NCBI RefSeq assembly: GCF_947498345.1
Contig: NZ_CANMJY010000002.1
Span: 332,552 to 396,551 of the forward strand
Length of the DNA: 64,000 nucleotides
Reading direction: 5' to 3'
DNA from: an uncultured Winogradskyella sp.
GTDB lineage: Bacteria; Bacteroidota; Bacteroidia; Flavobacteriales; Flavobacteriaceae
The notes under the pieces are model-generated. The model saw only the letters and a list, made by a program, of their open reading frames with translations. It did no database searches and was not told the origin of the DNA. Positions 28,977 through 36,914 of this stretch are shown here, piece after piece (the first letter of the stretch is position 1; each line of letters opens with the position of its first letter). The position numbers were made by a program, and so were the translations under genes.

Positions 28977-29098
28977 TGTTATAAAGAATTATAATCCTAA
29001 TGTATTATGTTAGCCTTTTTATTAGGATGTTAAAAGAGAATATTAGGAATAATAAAAAGAATTTAAGAATTTGAGAGCTTATTAGAAATAATTCAATC

Positions 29099-29671
29099 AT
29101 GGTAGACCCTAACTTTGATTTCTTAAAATCAAAATTCCATATTTCTAAGGAGGTTTATATAATCCTTCAAAACCTTGCATCAAAACGAAAATTGAGAGCA
29201 GGTGAAAATATAGTTAAACAAGGTGGTAAAAGCAAGAAAATCGCTTTTTTGGTTACTGGATTAATGCGAGCTTACAGCACTTTAGAATCAGGAAAACAAA
29301 TCACCAAAAACATATTTACACCAATAAATTTTGTTGGAGCGTTTTCATCTTTAATAAAAGACAAGCCATCACTTCTTTGTTATGAGGCTTTAGTAGATTC
29401 GGTTGTTTTTGAGGTGGATTTTAATCAATTTATCGAAATATCCAAAACGAATATAGAAGTAAGTAATTTCTATAATAGAATCTTAGAATATGTATTTGTT
29501 ATGTACGAAAAGAAGCAACTAGAAACAATGGCTCTAGACGGTACACAAAGATACCTGTCTCTAAAAAAGCAGATTCCTAATATTGATAATTTAATACCTC
29601 AGTATCAAATAGCATCATATTTAAATATTTCGCCAGTTCAATTAAGCCGAATAAGAAAAAAAATATATTAA
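29099..29671 (+). CDS. Crp/Fnr-family transcriptional regulator
   Basis: 190 residues. Residues about 15-115 form a cyclic-nucleotide-binding-type beta-barrel (ENIVKQGGKSKKIAFLVTG, then P-I-N-F-V-G-A-F). The long helix at about 120-145 and the C-terminal helix-turn-helix, ending IPQYQIASYLNISPVQLSRI-like, complete the Crp fold. The cAMP-pocket R-S-x-x motif is not seen, so the ligand may be absent or different, as usual for this branch in Bacteroidota. Monocistronic between two terminators. Whether it controls the neighbouring surface protein is unknown. Confidence 0.85.
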   Translation: MVDPNFDFLKSKFHISKEVYIILQNLASKRKLRAGENIVKQGGKSKKIAFLVTGLMRAYSTLESGKQITKNIFTPINFVGAFSSLIKDKPSLLCYEALVDSVVFEVDFNQFIEISKTNIEVSNFYNRILEYVFVMYEKKQLETMALDGTQRYLSLKKQIPNIDNLIPQYQIASYLNISPVQLSRIRKKIY

Positions 29672-29765
29672 CATATGTTAATTAATACTCGGTGAATTCG
29701 TATTAATTTTGTAGTATAATTATTTTATTTACAAATAGAAATTAGTTAATAGCCCTAACAAGAAG

Positions 29766-29794
29766 AAGCAAACGAAAGTCGTTTGCTTTTTTTT
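29766..29794 (+). terminator. Terminator of the Crp-like gene
   Basis: AAGCAAACGA (29766-29775) and TCGTTTGCTT (29779-29788) form a perfect stem with loop AAG, then a run of T to 29794. A textbook intrinsic terminator. Confidence 0.85.
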
Positions 29795-29858
29795 ATGATA
29801 TAAACCGTCCTTTAACAAGAAATTCTTAATTTCGCGATTCGATAAGAATTTTGATGTC

Positions 29859-32800
29859 ATGAGTACAAAGTTCCCTGAATATAAAGGACTTAACTTGCCC
29901 AAAGTTGCAAACGAAATAAGCGACTATTGGCAAGCTAACAATATCTTTGAAAAGAGCGTAAGCACAAGAGAAGGTGCAACGCCTTATGTGTTTTTTGAAG
30001 GCCCACCTTCTGCTAATGGATTACCTGGTGTTCACCATGTATTGGCACGTGCCATAAAAGATATTTTTCCGCGCTACAAAACCATGAAAGGCTTTCAGGT
30101 AAAACGTAAAGCAGGCTGGGATACCCATGGCTTACCTGTAGAACTTGGTGTTGAGAAAGAACTTGGGATTACTAAGGAGGATATCGGCACTAAGATTACT
30201 GTAGAAGCGTATAACGAAGCTTGTAAAAAAGCAGTAATGCGTTATACTGATATTTGGAATGACCTCACTCAAAAAATGGGTTACTGGGTAGATATGGATA
30301 ATCCATATATCACTTACAAATCTAAGTACATGGAATCTGTTTGGTGGTTATTAAAACAGATATACGACAAAGATTTAATTTATAAAGGTTATACCATTCA
30401 GCCATATTCGCCAAAGGCTGGTACAGGTTTAAGTAATAACGAATTAAACCAACCAGGAACTTATCAAGATGTTACGGATACAACGGTTGTAGCTCAGTTT
30501 AAAGCAAATCAAAATACCTTACCAGATTTTCTTCAAAATGAAGGTGATATCTATTTTATTGCCTGGACGACAACACCCTGGACATTGCCAAGTAACACCG
30601 CTTTAACTGTGGGGCCAAAGATTGATTATGTTTTAGTGGAAACCTATAATCAATATACTTTCAAACCCATAAATGTGATTTTAGCTAAAAACTTAGTTGG
30701 AAAGCAATTTGATGGAAAGTATAAGCAAGTAGAAGACAAATCCACATTATTAGACTACAATGAAGGTGATAAAAAAATTCCGTTCTATGTAGTTAAAGAA
30801 TTTAAAGGGAAAGATTTAGTAGGTATCACCTACGAGCAACTTTTAGATTATGCACAGCCAAATGATAATCCAGAAAATGCTTTTAGAGTCATCTCAGGTG
30901 ATTTTGTAACGACTGAAGATGGAACAGGTATTGTGCATACAGCGCCAACTTTTGGTGCTGATGACGCCTTGGTTGCCAAACAAGCCAAACCAGAAGTGCC
31001 ACCAATGTTGGTGAAAGATGATAATGATAACTTAGTACCTTTAGTAGATTTACAAGGGAGATTTAGACCAGAAATGGGTGAGTTTGCTGGTAAATATGTA
31101 AAGAATGAGTACTACAATGACGGAGAAGCTCCCGAGCGTTCAGTAGACGTTGAACTTGCGATTAAGTTAAAAACAGAAAACAAAGCCTTTAAGGTTGAAA
31201 AATATAAACATACATACCCTAATTGCTGGAGAACTGATAAACCAATTCTATATTATCCTTTAGATTCTTGGTTTATCAAAGTTACTGATGTTGGGGTTAG
31301 AATGCAGGAGCTAAATAATACGATTAACTGGAAACCAAAATCAACAGGTGAAGGACGTTTTGGTAATTGGTTAGCTAATGCTAATGATTGGAATTTATCA
31401 CGTTCGCGGTTCTGGGGAATTCCATTACCAATATGGAGAACAGAAGATGGAAAAGAACAATTGTGTATTGGGTCTATTGAAGAACTTAAGTCCGAAATGA
31501 CCAAAGCTGTTGATGCTGGAGTAATGTCTGAAGATATATTCGCAGATTTTGAAGTTGGTAATATGTCAGAAGCTAACTATGAAACAGTTGATTTACATAA
31601 AAATATAGTTGATAAAATCGTATTGATTTCAGAATCCGAACAACCTATGAAACGCGAAAGCGATTTAATCGATGTTTGGTTTGATTCTGGTTCTATGCCT
31701 TATGCACAATGGCATTATCCTTTTGAAAACAAAAAACTAATAGATAACAAGGAAGCTTTTCCTGCAGATTTTATTGCTGAAGGTGTTGATCAGACACGTG
31801 GTTGGTTTTATACATTACATGCTATAGCAACCATGGTTTTTGATTCTGTAGCGTATAAGAATGTAGTCTCAAACGGATTGGTTTTAGATAAGAACGGGCA
31901 AAAGATGTCTAAGCGTTTGGGTAATGCAACAGACCCTTTCGAAACCTTATCTACATATGGAGCAGACGCTACACGTTGGTACATGATAATGAATGCTAAT
32001 CCATGGGATAATTTAAAATTTGATAGCGATGGTATCACAGAAGTAAGTCGTAAATTTTTCGGAACACTATATAATACCTATTCCTTTTTTACACTTTATA
32101 CAAATATCGATGGGTTTAATTACAGCGAAGCCGATATTCCATTAAGCGAACGACCAGAAATAGATCGTTGGATTTTGTCTGAGTTAAATACGTTGATTAA
32201 AGATGTGGATAAATTCTACTCAGACTACGAACCAACTAAAGCAGCAAGAGCGATTTCTAGTTTTACTCAAGATTATCTAAGTAATTGGTACGTACGTTTA
32301 AGTAGAAGACGTTTCTGGAAAGGTGATTATCAAGCTGATAAAATCTCTGCGTACCAGACACTTTATACCTCTATGAAAACGATTGCTAAGCTTGGTGCAC
32401 CAATTGCTCCGTTCTTTATGGATCGTTTGTATTTAGATTTAAACGCTGTAACCAAAAGAGAAAATTTTGAAAGTGTACATTTAGCAGAATTCCCTAAAGT
32501 CGATAAATCGGCGATTGATAAAGTTCTGGAACGAAAAATGGAAAATGCGCAAACAATATCCTCATTAGTTTTATCGTTGAGAGCTAAGGAGAAGATCAAA
32601 GTGCGCCAACCACTTCAAAAAATAATGATTCCTGTAGATAGTCAACAACAAAAGGAAGAGATTTCTGCTGTTTCAGATCTAATAAAACACGAAGTCAATA
32701 TAAAAGAAGTGGAACTTTTAGAGGATGCATCAGATATATTAGTAAAGCAGATTAAACCAAATTTTAAAATTTTAGGCCCTAAATTTGGTAAAGATATGAG

Positions 32801-33263
32801 GTTGATTTCCAGTGCAATAAATGCGTTTTCTGCTAATGATATTAAAAAAATCGAGCAAAACAGCAGTTTAGACGTTGAAATTAACGGAAAAATTATTACT
32901 TTAGGATTAGATGATGTAGAGATTACATCACAAGATATTGAAGGATGGCTTGTTGCAAACGAAGGTGCGTTAACTGTAGCTTTAGATGTAACTATAAATG
33001 AAGAATTGCGGAATGAAGGTATTGCACGTGAGCTTGTAAACCGTATTCAAAATTTGCGTAAGGACTCAGGATTTGAAGTTACAGATAGAATTGATGTTCA
33101 GCTTCAAAACGACACATTAGTTGCAGCAGCAATTGCTTCAAATGAGAACTATATTAAATCAGAAACCTTAACAGAAGAATTAGAAATTAAAGACACAATA
33201 AAGAACGGTATAGAAATTGCTTTTGATGAAGTCAATACCAAATTATTTATACAAAAACATTAA
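29859..33263 (+). CDS. ileS: Isoleucine--tRNA ligase (long, eukaryote-like form)
   Basis: 1134 residues, longer than the 938 of E. coli and matching the eukaryote-like IleS clade. The class I signature region reads P-P-S-A-N-G-L-P-G-V-H-H-V: where most IleS have H-x-G-H, this has G57-V-H-H60. The KMSKS loop is K-M-S-K-R at 682-686. The CP1 editing domain carries T-T-P-W-T-L-P-S near 236, and the W-T-x-T-P-W motif is intact. The enzyme charges tRNA-Ile in the cytoplasm. IleS of this clade is generally less sensitive to mupirocin (known of the family, not tested here). It is followed 4 bp later by the DksA-like gene, an arrangement common in flavobacteria. Confidence 0.97.
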   Translation: MSTKFPEYKGLNLPKVANEISDYWQANNIFEKSVSTREGATPYVFFEGPPSANGLPGVHHVLARAIKDIFPRYKTMKGFQVKRKAGWDTHGLPVELGVEKELGITKEDIGTKITVEAYNEACKKAVMRYTDIWNDLTQKMGYWVDMDNPYITYKSKYMESVWWLLKQIYDKDLIYKGYTIQPYSPKAGTGLSNNELNQPGTYQDVTDTTVVAQFKANQNTLPDFLQNEGDIYFIAWTTTPWTLPSNTALTVGPKIDYVLVETYNQYTFKPINVILAKNLVGKQFDGKYKQVEDKSTLLDYNEGDKKIPFYVVKEFKGKDLVGITYEQLLDYAQPNDNPENAFRVISGDFVTTEDGTGIVHTAPTFGADDALVAKQAKPEVPPMLVKDDNDNLVPLVDLQGRFRPEMGEFAGKYVKNEYYNDGEAPERSVDVELAIKLKTENKAFKVEKYKHTYPNCWRTDKPILYYPLDSWFIKVTDVGVRMQELNNTINWKPKSTGEGRFGNWLANANDWNLSRSRFWGIPLPIWRTEDGKEQLCIGSIEELKSEMTKAVDAGVMSEDIFADFEVGNMSEANYETVDLHKNIVDKIVLISESEQPMKRESDLIDVWFDSGSMPYAQWHYPFENKKLIDNKEAFPADFIAEGVDQTRGWFYTLHAIATMVFDSVAYKNVVSNGLVLDKNGQKMSKRLGNATDPFETLSTYGADATRWYMIMNANPWDNLKFDSDGITEVSRKFFGTLYNTYSFFTLYTNIDGFNYSEADIPLSERPEIDRWILSELNTLIKDVDKFYSDYEPTKAARAISSFTQDYLSNWYVRLSRRRFWKGDYQADKISAYQTLYTSMKTIAKLGAPIAPFFMDRLYLDLNAVTKRENFESVHLAEFPKVDKSAIDKVLERKMENAQTISSLVLSLRAKEKIKVRQPLQKIMIPVDSQQQKEEISAVSDLIKHEVNIKEVELLEDASDILVKQIKPNFKILGPKFGKDMRLISSAINAFSANDIKKIEQNSSLDVEINGKIITLGLDDVEITSQDIEGWLVANEGALTVALDVTINEELRNEGIARELVNRIQNLRKDSGFEVTDRIDVQLQNDTLVAAAIASNENYIKSETLTEELEIKDTIKNGIEIAFDEVNTKLFIQKH

Positions 33264-33267
33264 ACAT

Positions 33268-33651
33268 ATGGCAACAGATACAACAAATAGATATTCAGAT
33301 AAAGATTTAGAAGCATTTAGAATTTTAATTCAAGATAAAATTGATAAAGCTGAGCACGATTTAGAATTAATAAAGAGTGCTTACATGAATGATCATAACA
33401 ACGGTACAGATGATACCTCACCAACATTCAAAGCTTTTGAAGAAGGAAGTGCCACAATGAGTAAAGAAGCTAATTCAGCATTGGCAATTCGTCAAGAAAA
33501 GTTTATACGTGATTTGAAGAATGCTATGATTAGAATTGAGAATAAGACCTATGGGGTTTGCCGAGTTACGGGTAAATTAATAAATCCTGAGCGTCTAAAA
33601 TTAGTACCTCATGCCACATTAAGTATTGAAGCTAAGAATATGCAGAAGTAG
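33268..33651 (+). CDS. DksA/TraR-family protein with degenerate zinc finger
   Basis: 127 residues from the ATG at 33268, 4 bp after ileS; a longer frame would overlap ileS. Residues about 10-85 form a long coiled-coil hairpin like DksA, with acidic residues at the tip region (NNGTDDTSPTFKAFEEG). The C-terminal finger reads Y-G-V-C-R-V-T-G-K-L-I then L-V-P-H-A-T-L-S-I-E: only Cys98 of the usual four cysteines remains. It should still bind RNA polymerase through the secondary channel, acting with or without ppGpp, but zinc binding is unlikely. Followed by a terminator, so ileS and this gene form one unit. Confidence 0.88.
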   Translation: MATDTTNRYSDKDLEAFRILIQDKIDKAEHDLELIKSAYMNDHNNGTDDTSPTFKAFEEGSATMSKEANSALAIRQEKFIRDLKNAMIRIENKTYGVCRVTGKLINPERLKLVPHATLSIEAKNMQK

Positions 33652-33713
33652 AATTCCTTTGAAAAAAAGGAATCTCATTAAACAGAGATTGCGTTAAATT
33701 AATAAAAGATAAC

Positions 33714-33747
33714 AAAGCTTTGAATATAAAATTTCAAAGCTTTTTTT
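33714..33747 (+). terminator. Terminator of the ileS/dksA-like unit
   Basis: AAAGCTTTGAA (33714-33724) pairs with TTCAAAGCTTT (33733-33743), then four further T. It ends just four bases before the lspA start codon, so lspA must have a promoter inside or before the terminator, or be read by partial read-through. Confidence 0.7.
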
Positions 33748-33750
33748 AGT

Positions 33751-34416
33751 ATGTCGTTAAAAAAGGCCTCAATTATTATAATTCTCATTTTACTGGTAGA
33801 TCAAATCAGTAAAATATATATTAAAACACATTTTCAACTGTCTGAAACTATCAAGGTATTTACGTGGTTTAAAATTCATTTTATAGAAAATGATGGTATG
33901 GCTTGGGGAACAAAACTGAGTGATTTTTTTACATTCATTTCAGACAAATCGGCCAAACTCATTTTAACCTTATTTAGGATAGTTGCTGTAACATGTATTG
34001 GGTTTTGGTTGATAGATGTAACCAAAAAGAAGAAATCTAAAACGTTGATTTTTGCCATTGCTATAATTTTTGCAGGTGCTTTAGGAAATATTTTAGATTC
34101 TGTGTTTTACGGCCTATTGTTTGGTGAAAGTAATATGCAGATCGCTACATTTCTACCAGAAGGAGGAGGTTATGCAGATATATTTTATGGTAAAGTTGTA
34201 GACATGCTGTATTTCCCTATTTGGAGTGGAGTATTACCAGAATGGTTGCCAATTATTGGGGGGAAATATTTTTCGTTTTTTGATCCAGTTTTTAATGTGG
34301 CTGATGTTGCTATAAGTACTGGTATCGGAATTTTAATTGTGTTTAATAAGAAGGCTTTTAAGGATGGCTCTAAAACTGAAATACCTCATCAGGAGTTACA
34401 CAATAATCAAGCTTAA
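33751..34416 (+). CDS. lspA: Lipoprotein signal peptidase (signal peptidase II)
   Basis: 221 residues, longer than the 164 of E. coli because of an insert between helices (around 125-165) typical for Bacteroidota. Family motifs: F-I-E-N-D-G-M-A-W-G near 44-53, G-A-L-G-N-I-L-D-S near 109-117 with the first catalytic Asp, and F-D-P-V-F-N-V-A-D-V-A-I near 178-189 with the second. It cleaves prolipoproteins after diacylglyceryl transfer, and so serves the many lipoproteins encoded here (GldD, OmpA-like, DUF4270, SGNH). Its last 47 bp overlap the end of the convergent cyclo-ligase gene. Confidence 0.95.
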   Translation: MSLKKASIIIILILLVDQISKIYIKTHFQLSETIKVFTWFKIHFIENDGMAWGTKLSDFFTFISDKSAKLILTLFRIVAVTCIGFWLIDVTKKKKSKTLIFAIAIIFAGALGNILDSVFYGLLFGESNMQIATFLPEGGGYADIFYGKVVDMLYFPIWSGVLPEWLPIIGGKYFSFFDPVFNVADVAISTGIGILIVFNKKAFKDGSKTEIPHQELHNNQA

Positions 34417-34933
34417 TATCATTTTCAGAGGCATCTATAATCTTGTCTTCTATTTCAAAAAAGGATAAGCCTATTTTAAGGGTTTCAGGTTTACAATTAG
34501 TTAAAAAGCGGTCGTAAAATCCTTTACCATAACCTACTCTGTTTCCTGTTTTATCGAAAGCTAAAAGCGGAATAAAAACAATTTCTAATTGTGGCGATTG
34601 AATTTCTATACCATCAATAGGTTCAGGGATATTATAGTTATTCTTTTTAATCCTTGTACTATCAGTCAGTAGATAATGCGTCATCGAATAATCTTCAAAA
34701 TTGCTTTTAGAGATGACTATGTTTTTATCCTTTCCTGCTAAAATATTCAAGATATATTCGGTATTGATTTCTTTTTGCTCTTCAATAGTTAAGAACATAT
34801 GATAGAATGATTTATCCCAAATATCTAATTGTAATAATTGATTAGCAATGGAGAGACTGTAATCTTCAATTTGTTCTAAAGAGAGTTCTTTTCGTAAGAT
34901 TTTATATTTTTTTCGAAGCTCAGATTTAGTCAT
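34370..34933 (-). CDS. 5-formyltetrahydrofolate cyclo-ligase
   Basis: 187 residues, typical length. Starts MTKSELRKKYKILRKELS with the family's basic N-terminal helix. The ATP/Mg-binding motif near 137-147 is V-G-Y-G-K-G-F-Y-D-R-F. It converts 5-formyl-THF to 5,10-methenyl-THF with ATP, returning stored folate to the one-carbon pool. Its start codon shares a base with the stop of the upstream aspartoacylase-like gene (TAATG), so it is translationally coupled as third gene of a rimK-led set. Its 3' end overlaps lspA tail-to-tail by 47 bp. Confidence 0.93.
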   Translation of the reverse strand: MTKSELRKKYKILRKELSLEQIEDYSLSIANQLLQLDIWDKSFYHMFLTIEEQKEINTEYILNILAGKDKNIVISKSNFEDYSMTHYLLTDSTRIKKNNYNIPEPIDGIEIQSPQLEIVFIPLLAFDKTGNRVGYGKGFYDRFLTNCKPETLKIGLSFFEIEDKIIDASENDIKLDYCVTPDEVFQF

Positions 34934-35898
34934 TAGTCAAGCTTTGTAGAAATATGAAAAATAGCATCACCTTGATAAATAATGGGTGATTCATTTACAT
35001 TAAAAATGTAACCGTTATTTGTTGCTTTTACAAAATGATTAAAACTACCATAAGGGTCAGTGATATGACCAAGAACATCACCTTTTTTGACTTGAGAATT
35101 TACAGAAACATTTGGTTTAAACATTCCGGAATGGCTGGCTCTAATCCATTTGCTATCTACAATTTTAATGCAATTCTTTTTTGGTTTAGATACTTTAAAT
35201 TTGCTGTTAAGCATCTCTAAATGCGAAAGTACACGTTTAGTACCATTGACGCCTGTATTGGTTATAGTACTATCAATATTAAATGACTTTCCTCCTTCGA
35301 ACAAAAGCATTGGTATACCCAATTTATAACAAGAATTTCTGAATGATTTATTGAGGTTTTTAGAATAGTAAATGATTGGTGCCCCAAAAACCAGAGCCAG
35401 CTCATCTAAAACTATTTCGTTCTTTACTATTCTAATTTGTGCAGCATTAAAACGATCGGCACCACCAGTATGAAAATCTAAAATTAAATCAGCATGAGGT
35501 ACAATTTCTGTCATTAATTTATGGGCAACTCTACTAGCAAGAGACCCTCCTTTTCCACCAGGGAAAACACGATTTAAGTCTCTACCATCTGGAAATTCTC
35601 TATCCATATGAATAAACCCAAAAACATTAATAACAGGAATACATATTATAGTTCCTCTTTTGGGTTTATTGATGCCTTTGGCGATGATTTGACGCACAAT
35701 TTCTACACCGTTGACCTCGTCGCCATGGATTCCTGCTGTTATCAATACAGTAGGTCCAGGCTTTTTAGAACGTTCTATAATTACAGGAACATCAATAGTA
35801 TTTTGGGTATGGAGTTTAGCAACATTAAAACTTACCTTGGTGCTTTCTCCTAATGCTACCTTTTTACCTAGTATATGTAATACTTCTTTTTCACTCAT
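34933..35898 (-). CDS. Succinylglutamate desuccinylase/aspartoacylase-family zinc hydrolase
   Basis: 321 residues. Zinc ligands typical of the M14-like AstE/AspA fold: H-G-D-E near 58-61 (AGIHGDEVNGVEIV) and a later His in I-L-D-F-H-T-G-G near 143. A C-terminal beta-rich segment (about 245-320) with GHITDPYG resembles the biotinyl-lipoyl-like tail found in this subfamily. It would release an acyl or amino-acid group from an amide. No arginine-catabolic ast genes are near, so it is not AstE proper. It lies between rimK and the cyclo-ligase gene; similar enzymes accompany RimK in other bacteria, where one could remove what RimK adds. That last point is inference. Confidence 0.85.
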   Translation of the reverse strand: MSEKEVLHILGKKVALGESTKVSFNVAKLHTQNTIDVPVIIERSKKPGPTVLITAGIHGDEVNGVEIVRQIIAKGINKPKRGTIICIPVINVFGFIHMDREFPDGRDLNRVFPGGKGGSLASRVAHKLMTEIVPHADLILDFHTGGADRFNAAQIRIVKNEIVLDELALVFGAPIIYYSKNLNKSFRNSCYKLGIPMLLFEGGKSFNIDSTITNTGVNGTKRVLSHLEMLNSKFKVSKPKKNCIKIVDSKWIRASHSGMFKPNVSVNSQVKKGDVLGHITDPYGSFNHFVKATNNGYIFNVNESPIIYQGDAIFHISTKLD

Positions 35899-35904
35899 GC
35901 TTCC

Positions 35905-35922
35905 TTCCTGCGAAAGCAGGAA
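35905..35922 (-). repeat. Short hairpin element, copy 1 (upstream of aspartoacylase-like gene)
   Basis: TTCCTGC-GAAA-GCAGGAA: a perfect 7-bp stem with tetraloop, six bases before the start codon on the minus strand. Similar hairpins lie at 42422-42441 and 58357-58374, each just 5' of a gene. Confidence 0.6.
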
Positions 35923-35945
35923 TATCTTTTAATTTAAACCTATTT

Positions 35946-36821
35946 CTATTTCCTATTACGTTCTATAAACGTAATAATTGCTCTGGCAATATTTTTTTGT
36001 GTAGCACCTTCAATACCCTCTAATCCTGGTGTAGAATTGACCTCCATAATTAATGGTCCTCTGGCTGATTGTAGCATATCTACGCCACAAACAGGTAACT
36101 TTAATGCTCTGGCAGCTTTAATGGCCAACTTTAACTCATCTTCAGAAAGTCTAACGAGATTAGCACTTCCGCCTCTATGCAAATTAGAACGAAATTCACC
36201 TTCTCTACCTTGGCGTTTCATAGCTCCTACAACTTGTCCATCTACTAATAATGCTCTTAGATCAGCACCTTTAGCTTCAGCTATATATTCTTGGACAAGC
36301 GCTCTCGCCTGCAATCCATTAAAAGCTTCTAGTACAGATTCTGCTGCATTTTTAGATTCTGCCAAAACGACTCCAAGCCCTTGTGTACCTTCAAGTAATT
36401 TTATGATTACTGGTGGCCCACCAACATGATTCAATACTTCCTCGACATCACGTGAGTAATTGGTAAAAACCGTTTTTGGCATACCGATACCAGCTTTAGA
36501 CAGCCGTTGAAAACTTCGTAATTTATCTCTACTCCTAATAATTGCGTCAGAGGTAACAGTAGTAAAGATGTTCATCATTTCAAACTGTCTTACCACAGCA
36601 CAACCAAAAAAAGTTACAGAAGCACCAATTCTTGGAATAATGGCATCAACATAATTGAGATAACGATCTCTGTAATAAATTGTAGGTTTTTCTTGTTCAA
36701 TAATAATATCACACTTAAGTGGATCGATCACTTCAATATCATGACCTCTGTTTTCACCTTCTTCAATAAGACGTCTTGTAGAATACAGGTTTTCGTTTCT
36801 GGAGAGGATGACAATATTCAT
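35946..36821 (-). CDS. rimK: RimK-family ATP-grasp ligase (ribosomal protein S6--L-glutamate ligase type)
   Basis: 291 residues, close to E. coli RimK (300) and collinear with it. N-terminal [21 protein letters not shown], then [11 protein letters not shown] near 65. The ATP-grasp domain (about 105-285) has the [14 protein letters not shown] glycine loop near 139-152 and the metal/ATP end motif M-E-V-N-S-T-P-G-L near 261-269. RimK adds glutamate residues to the C-terminus of ribosomal protein S6 and can make poly-glutamate. It leads a minus-strand set with the aspartoacylase-like and cyclo-ligase genes, though 47 bp containing a hairpin separate it from the second gene. Divergent from uvrC. 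Confidence 0.93.
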   Translation of the reverse strand: MNIVILSRNENLYSTRRLIEEGENRGHDIEVIDPLKCDIIIEQEKPTIYYRDRYLNYVDAIIPRIGASVTFFGCAVVRQFEMMNIFTTVTSDAIIRSRDKLRSFQRLSKAGIGMPKTVFTNYSRDVEEVLNHVGGPPVIIKLLEGTQGLGVVLAESKNAAESVLEAFNGLQARALVQEYIAEAKGADLRALLVDGQVVGAMKRQGREGEFRSNLHRGGSANLVRLSEDELKLAIKAARALKLPVCGVDMLQSARGPLIMEVNSTPGLEGIEGATQKNIARAIITFIERNRK

Positions 36822-36901
36822 TTTGCAGATGCTAATAATAACTTAATACTGGCAATATACTAAAAAAGGAATTCTGATTTTTACAATACTAGCTTTTAAA
36901 C

Positions 36902-36909
36902 TACCTTTG
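36902..36909 (+). promoter_or_regulatory. -7 promoter element of uvrC, almost at the start codon
   Basis: TACCTTTG matches TAnnTTTG and ends only 5 bp before the uvrC ATG. If used, transcription would begin at or within a few bases of the start codon, giving a leaderless or nearly leaderless mRNA. No clear -33 TTG. Confidence 0.45.
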
Positions 36910-36914
36910 ATTTA

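Noticed and set aside
33217..33267. Longer DksA-like frame starting within ileS
   Set aside because: The first 17 residues are out-of-frame ileS sequence; the ATG at 33268 gives a normal family start.
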